64,000 nt of DNA, from NCBI RefSeq assembly GCF_023856365.1, contig NC_064535.1, forward strand, positions 9,630,363-9,694,362, written 5' to 3'. The notes under the pieces were generated by a model. The model had not been told where the DNA came from. It worked only from the letters and a program-made list of their open reading frames with translations, and did not search any database. Position 1 is the first letter of the stretch; each line of letters opens with the position of its first letter. Shown piece by piece: positions 13,432 through 26,319 of this stretch. Both the position numbers and the translations under genes were made by a program. The stretch comes from Brienomyrus brachyistius. Taxonomy: Eukaryota > Chordata > Actinopteri > Osteoglossiformes > Mormyridae.

Positions 13432-14868
13432 TTCATTCATTTCCCAAACCGCTTATCCTTCTGGTTCATGGGGCATCCAGAGCCTATGGGAACAACCCAG
13501 GATGGGGGGGCAGCCCATCGCAGGGCACACTCACACACCAGTCACTCACACACCAGTCACTCACATACCATTCACTCACACACCAGTCACTCACACACCA
13601 GTCACTCACACACCATTCACTCACACACCAGTCACTCACACACCAGTCACTCACACACCATTCACTCACACACCAGTCACTCACACACCAGTCACTCACA
13701 CACCAGTCACTCAAACACCAGTCACTCACACACAATTCACTCACACACCAGTCACTCACACACCAGTCACTCACACATCATTCATTCACACACCAGTCAC
13801 ACATCATTCATTCACACACCAGTCACTCACACACAATTCACTCACACACCAGTCACTCACACACCAGTCACTCACACATCATTCATTCACACACCAGTCA
13901 CTCAAACACCAGTCACTCACACACCAGTCACTCACACACCAGTCACTCACACACCATTCACTCACACACCAGTCACTCAAACACCAGTCACTCACACACC
14001 AGTCACTCACACACCATTCACTCACACACCAGTCACTCACACACCAGTCACTCACACACCATTCACTCACACACCAGTCACTCAAACACCAGTCACTCAC
14101 ACACCAGTCACTCACACACCATTCATTCACACACCAGTCACTCACACACCAGTCACTCACACACAATTCACTCACACACCAGTCACTCACACACAATTCA
14201 CTCACACACCATTCACTCACACACCAGTCACTCACACACCAGTCACTCACACACCATTCATTCACACACCAGTCACTCACACACAATTCACTCACACACC
14301 AGTCACTCACACATCATTCATTCACACACCAGTCACTCAAACACCAGTCACTCACACACAATTCACTCACACACCATTCATTCACACACCAGTCACTCAC
14401 ACATCATTCATTCACACACCAGTCACTCACACACCAGTCACTCACACACAATTCACTCACACACCAGTCACTCACACACCAGTCACTCACACACCATTCA
14501 CTCACACACCAGTCACTCACATACCATTCACTCACACACCATTCACTCACACACCAGTCACTCACACACCAGTCACTCACACACCATTCACTCACACACC
14601 AGTCACTCACACACCAGTCACTCACACACCATGCACTCACACCTGCCAACCTATGGGCAATTCAGTAACTCCAATCAGCCTCAGCATGTCTTCGGACTGT
14701 AGGGGGAAACCGGAGTACCCGGAGTAAACCCTACGCCGACAGGGGGAGAACATTTAAACTCCACACACATGTGACCCAGGCAGAGACTCAAACACTGGAC
14801 CCATGGGTGGGAAGCAACAGTGCTAACCACTGCACCACCATGCCGCCCCCCAGTGATAACCACTGCAC
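13432..14868 (-). mobile_element. tRNA-derived SINE carrying a 1.1-kb internal minisatellite
   Basis: The left end (CATTTCCCAAACCGCTTATC, CATCCAGAGCCTATGG, ACAACCCAGGATGGGGGGGC) is the SINE 3' part. The right end (CAATTCAGTAACTCCAATCA, CGGAGTACCCGGAGTAAACC, CTCCACACACATGTGACCC, CAGTGCTAACCACTGCACC) is the body and tRNA-like head read in reverse. The two halves match one SINE copy whose internal CACTCACACACCATTCACTC segment has grown to about 1.1 kb. Confidence 0.75.
13526..14642. repeat. 15-bp minisatellite array
   Basis: The array has about 70-75 units of CAGTCACTCACACAC with interspersed variants: CATTCACTCACACAC, AATTCACTCACACAC, CATTCATTCACACAC, CAGTCACTCAAACAC and an ACATCATTC form. Because 15 is divisible by three, several frames on both strands stay open for hundreds of codons (THTPV, HQSLT, SDWCV repeats). 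These are artefacts, not genes. Confidence 0.95.
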
Positions 14869-14869
14869 C

Positions 14870-17800
14870 ACCCCCTGATTTTAAGATGACATCTTAAAAT
14901 AACAAACCACTTAATAACCAAAAACAAAAATGCCCACCCTGGGTCCATTTCCTCTAAAAGTTTAGTCAGGGTGTGACATTGATGACAGCTGTGCAGGGAC
15001 TTGCCTTAATTCTTTCAAAACATACAATTAGCATCATTCTTCACAAGAAGCAAGAACAAGATATTTTTTTTCTGCCAAATGTGCTTAAAAAAAAGCCCTT
15101 TTGTACTTTAAGTACACTTTGGGGGCTTGATTCGTGACACCCGCATGGCTGCAGTCTCATGCATGCTCTCACGATTGGCCCTGTCAATCAGCGATGAAGC
15201 TTGCAATCTCACAGCTGTTAGCCCTTGTGTTCTACATCCCAACAATAGACAGATGGATTCAAGCACCTCCCCAGATACTTCTCACTTCCTACAGTGAATG
15301 CAGGACAATTAACACTATTATGGAGCACAATAATGCAACAGATTTCTCAGAAAGTCTGAACACATTTTTTTCTTGTTCTGCTCCCTATACTTTAGCCCCT
15401 GGAAAATTGTGTCTATTGCAAAATTTAATCTAATAGTCAGTATATCTTACACTTTAAGAATCAACGAACAGACATGCAACATCGAGCAACAAAATGTAAG
15501 GCAATTGATCTGGGTTGTACGTTATGAATGAAAAAAGACCATAATTGCATCAGTTGCACTAAAACAGCTGATCAATCCAGTGCATTCTTTTCTGCTTACA
15601 CTTGTCTGTACCCGAATATACTGCATCTCTAAAAACAACTGACTGGCAGAGACAGCTTTAAGATGGAGCATAGCAAGCCCATTACAATCAGTAATCCTGT
15701 AATAAGTTAATTAATCCTTTTTGGTCTGTGGATAAAAATGAATTTGAAAAGAATGAATAGAATTGATTGTGCTGGTTGACAAACATGTTTATTTAAGGCG
15801 TGCAATTGGATATTTACTTGGAAGAATTGATATTACTTTGCTCCAGGCTGCAATAAGTATAAAATATTTATATAAAATATGTTGGCCTCTAGTCTATGTA
15901 ACGATTGCGGCACTTGAATTAAGGTGTTACTGGAAAATAAAATGTATCACGATAACACTTGTTTGAAGATGTGTATCACAGGATTATTTCAACTGTTACA
16001 TAATTATAATAAATAATGATAAAAATATTATAAATTTACTTGAATGAGGATCTTGGGTCAGATGATTCAGCAGCAGGCCAAATCCCGAGAACAACTTCAA
16101 GGTACCAATCCAGCAATGTCACTTAAGATCCACAAAATCCCTGAGATCACAGTAGCTTTTTAGACGGGCAGCAATGGTGTCACCATGAGCCCTTCCGTAT
16201 GAAAGCCTCCATAATATCATTTATTCTTAACCTAAAAGCCAAAGAACATAAGAACAGCAATACATTTTGCCCTGAAAAGAAAATGAAAACTTTGTTTTTA
16301 TTAGAAATGTTAAAATAGCAGGTGGAGTGAAATAAAAGGATAAAAAATACTAATACATCTGCATAGGAAATATTTCCAGAGAGCTACTGGATATTTTATA
16401 TAGTGCAAAACCATTTAAATGAAATGATCATAAATGTAATTTAAATTAATCATAAAATATCATAAATGTAATGTTATTTATGGACTCCCTGCATATGCAG
16501 CTGAAAACATTGTCTATGATGTAGTATTTTTGTTTGTTTTCCAAGAGAATCTACCAATAACATTGGTCAATAAAGTATGTTGTAATGGATATATGGTTTC
16601 GTCATCTTCGCAGCTTAATCTTCCCTCCAGGTATTCTGCAGATAGGTAACGTGAGCCTCAAAGATCTGTCGCATTAGTTCTGCTTAGCTAACCGTGAATA
16701 CTAATTGCAGGAAGGACAAACTGCTCCCTTTGCCCTGTGGCTATGGACACATTAAATAACATGGTTCTGTTAGCCACAGAGGACAAGCAAAGGCATCGCT
16801 GTAAAGGCCTGTTACCGGATTGCTATAGGGGCTAAACAGTGAATGTTTGAATGAGCTTAGCTAAGTGCTGTCTACCTAACAGACAGTGATAGACTGCAGA
16901 ACTGACCTGCCTCTTGACAGCTCGACGGGTCTAATCCCCGCAGTGCAAAAAGTTTTATCAGAATTGTCAGAATTATGTGAACATAAGCATTTGTTCATTG
17001 AGTTTTTTTCATTTTCAATTCCATTTACGTTATAAACAGAGTCATAGTTATCTTGGATCCTACCCCAGGATGCACAGCATATGAAAGATTCTAATGGGCT
17101 GGTTTGTTTCAAACCTCCTAAGTCTATTTTGAATCAAACATTAATAATTACTGTTGTATTGAAATAATACTCTTAAAAATAATTCATTTTTAGTAACTCA
17201 ATGTAACATCATGTACATTTGTATGAATATTAATATATTCCTGAGATCTTGGCCTCGGGGAACAGTTAGAAGATTCTATACTCAGGTTCCTTCCTCACAC
17301 CCACATTCATGAATTGATAGATTTTTGTTTGTGTCTCTCTATCCCATGATAGAAAACACTCGCAATTGCAAAATAAATGAATGAATCACTGCATTAAACA
17401 TATTAAACAAATAGCAAGAGTTGGTATCAATTTCACAGTACATTTGAGTCATTTTATGTTTTGAGTGTGAAACAGAAGGTAGGGCATGTCATCTGGAAGT
17501 CTTACCTCGGAAACCATTCAAAAACTTCAACGGTAACTAAGAACTAGGTCACTGTCATGTACCGCCCGAGTAAAACACGCCCAACTGTTGCCTTCAGGCA
17601 ATTGCACCTGAGAGCTGGCTTGTTAGGATAACTGCATTTAGATGTGGGCCATTTCGAAGACTATTAAAGTAGTTCTGTGGAGAGGAAGCAATTACTGATT
17701 GGAGAAGACTGCCGTTGAGCTGTCGTGAACAATGAATTTGTGTAACACTGCAGAGAGTTTTCACCTTAACGGATTGTTTTTTTTCTTTTTGTGAGCTGTA

Positions 17801-19600
17801 AAACAGACTAATAAAAAATTGGCATTCTAATTTCTTTGCCTCATTGGATGCGCAGTACTGGAAATCATTCATTGCTAATTGGACACTAGAAAAGTTTTTA
17901 CTATTGGCCCAAGTTACTTAAGATCTTAACTGTCAATAGAAAATAAACAATCCACGATGACAGTATTAAGCTAGTCCGAGCATTGAGGTAGCTCACTAGA
18001 TAACAACAGCTAATTGCATGTATGTCTTTTTTTTCTCAGAATATGCACTACTTCTTTCATTGTAGTACGAGAAGCAATTAATTTAGAATCAAGCTCTTCC
18101 TCTGCGATCCACATTTGTTCAGTGATGTTCCGTTGCATGACGCACAAGGGTAGTGATAGCTGTTGCAATGCAAATAAATAGAACAGCGATGTACATGGGG
18201 AAGAAAACACGATGTAACATACAGTTAAAGACCAAACCAGAGTCTAAGGTAACTCCCAGCCATTGGGGCGGTTATCTGTCCATGCAGACGTATTGGCCAT
18301 TGGTCGTAGATTTGTCCTTTTGGCCAGTATTCCTTTCCTATATTGCCTGCAGCCACCAAACTATCACATGACAACTGTACTAGCAGCTTCTATTTTCCTG
18401 CAGTGGAGATTTATTGTAATGATAAGATAGCTTTACAAAAGTGAGTATCATTGTTTTGTGAGCTTCCCACAGGGCTTCCCTTTGATCATTGGCCTCTGAC
18501 CTGTTTGGTTAAGCCTCCTACATAACTACTTCCAACATGATACCCGACTACCCAATAGGTCATTTCTTCAGCACCATCATTAGTTTTACACTCGTTTAAC
18601 ACACGTATCTTCTTCTCACGGCACTTTCTCATTCCTGGTGTCATTTACTATTTCCTTCCATTTGATGTTTCACAGAGATGGACAAAAATGTGTACCTCAG
18701 ACTAAAAATCGCATAATTTTTGATAAAATGAATAGGCCAACCGTTAACATACTGTGTCTCCGTAGCAGAGCTGGCTTCCAAATTTCCCAAAATCTTAAAA
18801 ATATCGGAAAGATAAGGAGAATGGGAAACGAACTACGAGTGTACTTTTGAAAATCAGATAAAAGGTATAAAGCAAATTGGAATCATCACTGCATTTTTTG
18901 TCATTCAGCCTCAGAAAATGCACTTTTGGAAAACAATATTTTCTGCATTTTAATTTGTGTGGATTGTGACACATCAGGGACTCAGGGAAATGTGTGGGGG
19001 GGGTTTGTTTGGGTCATTAGCCAACCTCTTTGTAAGTGTCTGGACTCTGTCTGGAAGACACAGTGGAAAGAGCCCTAAACTGAGATCCCTGCCCACTCCA
19101 AGCTGCGGCTTGGCCCCCCGCCCCAGATGATGAATAGAACAGGTGCCACAACTAAAGCCATTCTCCTGCTGCTGGAGGAGAACATAGCAACGTGTTCATC
19201 AGAAAAAGTACTATCAAGCATTTAACAAAGTCAGAGTGTTTAATGCAGCCCAACTCAAAAGGCTGCAATTATCATCTCTGAGTGTGCAAGCCTGAACAAA
19301 AACAAGACTTAAAGTAATTGAATACATTTTGAGTTAAAACAGATGCTTTTAAATTTAAACAGTAATTTTCATATATTATAACTCATGCATATTCAAATTA
19401 GGTACCAAGTGTCAGTTTGTTTATGTCCCTCCTGCTTAATAAATTGTTTTATTATGTGCAAGATTATGTGCAGGCTCTTCAAAAATGTCACTTTTCATTA
19501 TTACTTGTAAAATCAAATATCAAATAGTACAGATAAAATATATATTATTCAACATATGATCTACAACTTCAGCAAGGTTTATTAAAATGTAAAAAATATT
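14870..19600. other. Gene-free interval
   Basis: AT-rich single-copy DNA with no exon I can support. A mid-repetitive-looking stretch at about 16040-16260 (CAGCAGGCCAAATCCCGAG and following) could be an old retroelement relic, but I cannot place it. Confidence 0.45.
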
Positions 19601-19603
19601 TGT

Positions 19604-19631
19604 ATGCGTGTGTGTGTGTGTGTGTGTGTGT
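19604..19631. repeat. (GT)n microsatellite
   Basis: Short perfect GT dinucleotide run. Confidence 0.9.
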
Positions 19632-19639
19632 GGATTATG

Positions 19640-19825
19640 TTTATATTACATTGTGAGCACCAAATATTTCCCACTATGTAGTAAAATCCTGTTATTTTGG
19701 CGTTGTGGGGACCATTTTCCCACAAAGATCTGTGAATGCAATCAAAAACCTAAAAGTCTCAAAAGTGTCATATTTTGCTTGGTTACTTATAGTTAAGGGT
19801 TAGGGCTGAGTAAGGATTAAGGTCG
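19640..19825 (+). mobile_element. Partial copy of an inverted-repeat (MITE-like) element
   Basis: It contains TTGCTTGGTTACTTATAG, GGGTTAGGGCTGAGTAAGG and TTAAGGTCGTCATG, the same words in the same order as in the complete element at 20137-20417. It stops at the GT array. Confidence 0.55.
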
Positions 19826-19837
19826 TCATGTTGGGAT

Positions 19838-19921
19838 TAGAGTGTGTGTGCGTGTGTGTGTGTGTGTGTGTGCGCGTGTGTGTGTGTGCGTGTGTGGTGT
19901 GCGCGCGTGTGTGTGTGCATG

Positions 19922-19968
<47 letters not shown>

Positions 19969-19990
19969 GTGTGTGTGCATGTGTGTGCGC

Positions 19991-20021
<31 letters not shown>

Positions 20022-20084
20022 TGTGTGTGTGTGCGTGTGTGTGTGTGTGTGTGTGTGCGTGTGTGTGTGTGTGCATGTGTGTGC

Positions 20085-20131
<47 letters not shown>
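19838..20131. repeat. Long (GT)n microsatellite with GC and AT interruptions
   Basis: About 290 bp of GTGTGC/GTGTGT repeats, including recurrent GTGCATGTGTGTGCG blocks. Alternating purine-pyrimidine sequence of this length can adopt Z-DNA. Long open frames on both strands are artefacts. Confidence 0.95.
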
Positions 20132-20133
<2 letters not shown>

Positions 20134-20136
20134 AGC

Positions 20137-20417
20137 GGGTATACCTATCCTTATGGGGATACAATGTCCCCATAACGTGATAAATATCCGTTTTTTTTCC
20201 CTTATGGGGACCAGGAAACTGGTCCCCATAAAGGAAAACTCTATTTTATAAAAATCGGTGACTGCTATGAAAAAACTAAAAATGCACAAACTCTTGTATT
20301 TTGCTTGGTTACTTATGGTTATGGTTAGGGCAGGGTGGGTGTTAAGGTTGTCATAGTTAGCGTTAGCATTTTTCCCATAGAAGTGAATGAGCGGGCCCCA
20401 TAAGGATAGGTATACCC
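20137..20417. mobile_element. Complete MITE-like element with perfect terminal inverted repeats
   Basis: The left end GGGTATACCTATCCTTATGG and the right end CCATAAGGATAGGTATACCC are perfect inverse copies. The 281-bp element has no coding capacity. It contains CTTATGGGGACCAGG and its inverse-like CTGGTCCCCATAA close together, so a hairpin is possible. It is flanked by GT arrays on both sides. Confidence 0.75.
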
Positions 20418-20422
20418 TACAT

Positions 20423-20477
20423 GTGCGTGTGTGTGTGTGTGTGTGCGTGCGTGTGTGTGTGTGTGTGTGTGCGTGTG
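20423..20477. repeat. (GT)n microsatellite
   Basis: GT-rich array directly right of the inverted-repeat element. Confidence 0.9.
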
Positions 20478-20479
20478 GC

Positions 20480-23400
20480 AAAGCATCATTTTATATGTTT
20501 TGGAGGAACTCAAGTCATTATATTTAAAAAATGACTAAGGCATCACATGTAATATGTATAATTAATGGATATTACACCTGATCTTATTTACACCATGCCC
20601 ACTAAACGTGGCTAATATCCTACTGACATAAGATCAAGCCCCTCATTGTTCTGCTACATTCAACTATATTGTAGTATTGTGGAACCAAACCTTGCACCCT
20701 CTTACTGGCATCCCAGTTAAGAAAAGGTTGTTTGGCCCATAAGAATAGCCAGTGCTGCTTGGCCCTAAGCCTAACTAATTAGTTTTGAATGTAACTACAA
20801 TTCTTTTGAAGAGATGTTCACCCACTAGGAAGATCCCTTTAAAAGCATCCTGGGGGCAGAAGTAAGACTGCAATGAGCTCAGGTTACCCCAGGCTGCCAC
20901 GAGCCATGATCTACTGGACAGCCAGTCTCCAGCCCCCAGTTCCAGCAGCAAACCACCACTACTGGAGAGGAGTTGCTGACACCGCCGCAGAGAATGTGCC
21001 CTGCTCATGAAACTCAACACGCAACTAATGGTTACAAATGTGTTTTCAAAGAGAAAATGCATCTCCCAGTACACTATGTGCTGACTGACTGGATGTTCCC
21101 TGTCAAATGCATTTGTGTATATGTGGATATGTAGGAAGATGAAATTTTATGGAGATTAATTATTGCTATTCACATTAAATGAAGACATTCCAATTCTTAA
21201 GGCCTGGCCTTTATTCAATGCAGTTACCACATTCTCGGTAGCAAATCATTTTTAAAAATGCCTCATTGCAGACTACTTTGTGCTAAAATCCCACCTGCTG
21301 CAGATTAGGTTTTTCCTTTTTGTCTCTAAATTCCCAATGCAATGTACAACATAAAGGTGAAAAAGTGAAATATAAACAATGCACAAGGTCAGTTCCTGAA
21401 TAATAATTCAATAATATCATAATTCAAATTATGTAAGGTAGTGAGCAGAAGGGAGGCAGAAGAGAAACGTTTAAGAAAAATTGTTTCACTTGAGAATGTC
21501 TGGGTCCCCACTCACAGAGCTCAGAAACAGCCAAACAGACAAATGCTCTGTTTTCTTTAGAATCACAGCAATCAAGAATATAAACGGTCTCACTGCAGTC
21601 AGCGCAAAGATTATATAAAAATAAATGCGGATTTAAGGTTTGGGCTGAAACAAGAAGTTTCTTGGAAAGCAATTTCTGTAATGGCCTTAATTTTTATTTT
21701 TTATATATATTGATACATCTTTAGGTTATTTATAACATCAATAAAGTGAATGATAACAAAAGACAGCAGTTACTGTATAATACAAAAAAATGATTGTCTC
21801 AAAGCTATTGCAACTTCTGCTATTGATGCTTTAATGTTCAGCTTTGAAGAAGTATATCGGAAGCCTCCGGACAAAGTATGTTTACATGAAATTGTTACAA
21901 ATGCCTCGGCACGTTTTACAGAGTGAAATTTCAGACCACATTAAATTAACATGCTGCTTTTTTCACCTCAGACAAATTGCATTACTTTCATGCTGAGCAA
22001 TCAGGACTGTCTAATTAGTTATCCGTTGGTAGAGACTAAGACGCATAGCTGCAGGGAATCCAGTCAGTAAGTAGTTTTAGTCTGAAGTGAAAGATAATCT
22101 TTCTGTGAACCCATCACTGAAAGACACTTAATCTCTTAAAGAAAAGCTAAAACACCTTGTATCCTCTCAGGTGAAAATGTACCACAGACGGATTTTATAC
22201 TTGTGGTCAGAAAACTGTATAATTCCAGAAGTTTAATGCAAAACAGGCAACCTGCAAAATTTGACATGTCATGGACTGGATAGGTTGAGCTAAGATGCAC
22301 GATAGACTTACAAAAGTTTGCTGTCCTGCAGTATAAAAGTCACAAAGTAAAGACACTGCTGATTTCATTATATAATGTATAATATTGATTACAATTCACA
22401 CGGGATGGTCTTATGTACCATATGAACATATTATGCCGTATCAAATGTATTTCCAGTATAAAAATTTTACTTATGACATTATGATAGCTGTTGATTTTAG
22501 ATTATACTAGTTTTCAATTTGCTTTAATGGACAAAATGGTATTTATATTTACAGATTTGGCTACAATGGTTTGCAAAATGGTATTCATACTCTATGAACT
22601 GTATTGGATAGTGGGTGCATGTCAGCTAGCTACTATAATGGAAATGGTATTCTGACACTGAGAAATTCCTACAAAGGTCACAGCAGCACTCAGGGCAAAC
22701 ATAAACCACTTTTTGTGGTTTGAGCAAATGTGCATCATAGCATGAGAAAGTACAACGTAGCCCATTCTAATTGTCCTGTAACAGGCTCTTCTAGAGCCAA
22801 ATTGTCTGCCACACTTTAGGACTGAAAATGAGACCCTGAGCACCCACCCCTCCACAGATGCGGTTAACTGTTTGCTGGGTATTTTAAAGAATATCAAGCC
22901 CGGCCATTTTGAACAGTGTTCAAATTTATCTTTACCTTTAAACAAAATATGATAATTTAAGCAAAACATGGCAAGCCATTTCCAGACATAAATCAAGAGC
23001 AACCATTTGTAATATTTCAACTCTAGTTCTTGATAATGTCCAGATTAGATTTAAATATCTATATTATTTTTTTTTTACAGAATATAATAAACAAGGTCCA
23101 ACACAAAGCAAGTTCTTGTCTTTTTTTTTATTTCTGTCCTATAAACATTACAAATAACATGAGTCAAGATATTGCAACTTTACTTTAAAGGCAAATAAAT
23201 AAATAAATAAATCGACCCACTTTCCCCTGTGAATGCAGTTAATTACGGTGCTACTAAAAACAGTGATATTTTCTCAACAGTAGCTTTCCAGATCATTTTA
23301 ATGCAAACGTCACAGTTCTAATGCTTTGCCGAAAACTTAATTTTCTAATTTGTAGGAAGACAAGATGGCAGGAAACAGGGTAATTTGCCATTCGGCACAC

Positions 23401-25290
23401 AACAAAACCTCGGCCTCTCTCTCCCTAGCTTATGAGTGGTAATTATCCCTAAAAAGGATGCCATTTTATATTAAGATGAAGCTGCATCAAAATGAGAGAG
23501 GCTGCCTCATTACAAGTAATTATCAGAGAATTAGAAACATCATTTAACTAAACGAGAAAATAATGTCCAGGATATTGAAGAAGCTGCCTGCACTTCTGCC
23601 GACTGCGGCAAGTCCCATTACAAAAATTGTAGCTCTTTAATAGAATAATTGCAAGCTTTATCTTCTCTGGGTCTTATTGTGAAGTGCTCAGAAGTGGGGA
23701 GAAAAGGAAAGACTTTAAAGAACTGAAAACAACTCTCGCAAAAGTGCTTAGGCGTTTGTATATAGAAATCCTGTCGCGTCCACTCATGCAGTGGGGAGAG
23801 AATAGATAGCCACGAGTCTCAAATAGAAAATGCATATTAATTATTCCTCCAAACAGAGATGGCAGTCATTAAGTCTATGCATTAGTATTGTGGTGAACGT
23901 AAGCATATAATATATCATGGAAAAGTGCTAAAATGTACTCATGCAGATGAAACATTGTATCTCTGCATTTCACCTTCAATGAAATTCATAGCTACTTTTA
24001 GTGGTGGTTGCATTTCGGTAAACATTGCAAAGCAAATACAAAGCTATAGCAATAAATGATAAATAAGTAGTACAAGTATTTATTTAAATTGAATTGCTTA
24101 AGATCCCAAACTAGGCATAAAGTAAAAGATATTCCATATAAATTTACATTTAACAGGGATCTATTGGTAGACATTTTATTTTTGCCATTTAAACACCTTT
24201 CTAAAGGCTTTTTGGCACTTTCAAAGGACAATTTCTCCATTTTCCTTCATAGACTTCAGCTGTATTTCTAATGAACATCATTGTATTGTGTTTCGATTTA
24301 TTTTTTGAAAGATGGATTATTATTTTAACGTATCTTGAACTTCAATGTTTGTTTCAATAACATTTATTTGATGACATTTATTCTAACACTTATAATTTTG
24401 ACTCATTTTCATGTAAACCCAGTTAAGTTTGCCACACATTATCTGCAGCAGGAGCGTCAGAAGCATTTTGAATGTGGGGGGGACACACTGGCATAAAACT
24501 AATATTTTATGTTAAATGTGTGGGGGGGGGGTCCAAAGGAGTAATTTTAAAATGTGAGGGGGACACGCCCCCGTCAGATTCAATGGTGGCGAAGCTCATG
24601 CTTTGCAGTAACAAGTTCAAAAGACACTGTTTGTAGTGCAGAAAAAACCCCAACACACTTCACTGACATTTTATTTCCCCATTTCTCAGTCGCCATCTTG
24701 GGTTAGCAGACAATCACAGTAGAAAATGATAGACATAATAGTGGATGAGCGTATAGAAAGTATTCTTGCTTGGATCTTATATACTGTGAACTGCCAATGG
24801 GATGCAAGATTTGAAATAAAACTAACAAACACAATTTAATAAACGATGCTTTACTATATTAACTGTAATAATGAATTGAAGCAAAGACAAAAATCTGTCT
24901 GTCTGTCGGATCTTTTCTTCACCACGCTTACTACACCGATACATATTGGCAAAATACATACTGTCACAGTGCCAAATGCATAAAAACGTTTATCCATGCT
25001 TGTTCAATTGTTTATACGCACCAGACTGACAATGAAAATAGACCAGAAAATTTCTATTTACAGAAATAAAAAGGGGGCTTTCCTTTCCTGTTCTCCATTT
25101 ACTGGTGATAAAAAACAGAATCATGGTAAATCTCTCCTGACGCAATGGAGCTTTTTAGCCATTACTCAATAAACGGAGGGGTACATTGTTAACAAAAGAC
25201 AAGGCAGCATGAAAACCTTGTTACATTTGCCTCAAATTCATTTAAAGGCAGAAACGGGTCCATAGAGTTGCCTGTCTTAATGCATTGCGA
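20480..25290. other. Gene-free interval
   Basis: No exon was recognised. It holds an (AAAT)n run at 23198-23212, an enhancer-like stretch (listed separately at 23390-23780) and a G-run-rich fragment at 24440-24600 with three related GTG(A/G)GGGGGACAC-like words that may be an old repeat. Confidence 0.45.
23390..23780. promoter_or_regulatory. Enhancer-like single-copy block
   Basis: Non-repetitive and dense in TAAT/ATTA and CATTA words (GGTAATTATCCC, TACAAGTAATTATCAG, CCATTACAAAAATTG, TAGAATAATTGCAAGC). The texture resembles vertebrate conserved elements. Unproven without alignment. Confidence 0.3.
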
Positions 25291-25300
25291 TTGCTTTAAA

Positions 25301-26042
25301 ACTATTGTCTGAAGCTGATTCATAGCTCTGTATCTCGTCACTATGTTACCTACACACTATTGTCTGAAGCTGATTCATAGCTCAGAATCTCGTCACTATG
25401 TTACCTACACACTTTTGTCTGAAGCTGATTCATAGCTCTGCATCTCGTCACTATGTTACCTGCACACTATTGTCTGAAGCTGATTCATAGCTCAGCATTT
25501 CGTCACCATGTTACCTAAACACTATTGTCTGAAGCTGATTCATAGCTCTGCATCTCGTCACTATGTTACCTACACACTATTGTCTGAAGCTGATTCATAG
25601 CTCAGCATTTCGTCACCATGTTACCTAAACACTATTGTCTGAAGCTGATTCATAGCTCAGCATCTCGTCACTATGTTACCTACACACTATTGTCTGAAGC
25701 TGATTCATAGCTCAGCATTTCGTCACCATGTTACCTAAACACTATTGTCTGAAGCTGATTCATAGCTCTGCATCTCGTCACTATGTTACCTACACACTAT
25801 TGTCTGAAGCTGATTCATAGCTCAGAATCTCGTCACTATGTTACCTACACACTTTTGTCTGAAGCTGATTCATAGCTCTGCATCTCGTCACTATGTTACC
25901 TACACACTATTGTCTGAAGCTGATTCATAGCTCAGCATCTCATCACTATGTTACCTAAACACTATTGTCTGAAGCTGATTCATAGCTCAGCATCTTGTCA
26001 CTATGTTACCTACACACTATTGTTTGAAACTGATTCATAGCC
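25301..26042. repeat. 55-bp satellite, about 13.5 copies
   Basis: Units start ACTATTGTCTGAAGCTGATT every 55 bases from 25301 (25356, 25411 and so on) to a partial unit at 26016. Units differ at CTCTG/CTCAG, CATCTC/CATTTC, CACTATG/CACCATG and TACACAC/TAAACAC. The variant with CAGAATCTC followed by ACACTTTT occurs at units 2 and 10, which points to an eight-unit (440-bp) duplication inside the array. Confidence 0.95.
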
Positions 26043-26224
26043 TTTTCCCCATCCATTGCTTCTTTTCTCAGAAGGTTTATACAGTTGTTAAATCACAGTA
26101 ATACTGACCATCAAAGCCAGTACTTTTCATTCTAGATTAAACTGTAGGGACTACTAGCAATATCAGGCATATTGTTTAATGCATGAAATATTAATTGTAA
26201 AGGTAACCTAATTAAGATATACTA

Positions 26225-26313
26225 CCATTACCCTGATTAGGATGAGTAGTTAGAAGATGGATGGATGGATGGATGGATGGATGGATGGATGGATGGATGG
26301 ATGGATGGATGGA
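26225..26313 (+). repeat. SINE tail with expanded (GGAT)n
   Basis: CCCTGATTAGGATGAGTAGTTAGAAGATGG resembles the SINE 3' end (…GGATAAGCGGTT…), followed by about 14 GGAT units. Confidence 0.7.
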
Positions 26314-26319
26314 ATCCAA

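Noticed and set aside
13402..14727. Long open frames of 441, 388 and 143 codons
   Set aside because: They are translations of the 15-bp minisatellite, low in complexity and open on both strands.
19826..20513. Open frames of Cys-Val or His-Thr repeats
   Set aside because: They translate GT/CA microsatellites and have no unique protein sequence beyond the array.
25301..26042. CRISPR-like array
   Set aside because: The 55-bp units are contiguous with no unique spacers, in a vertebrate genome; it is a satellite.
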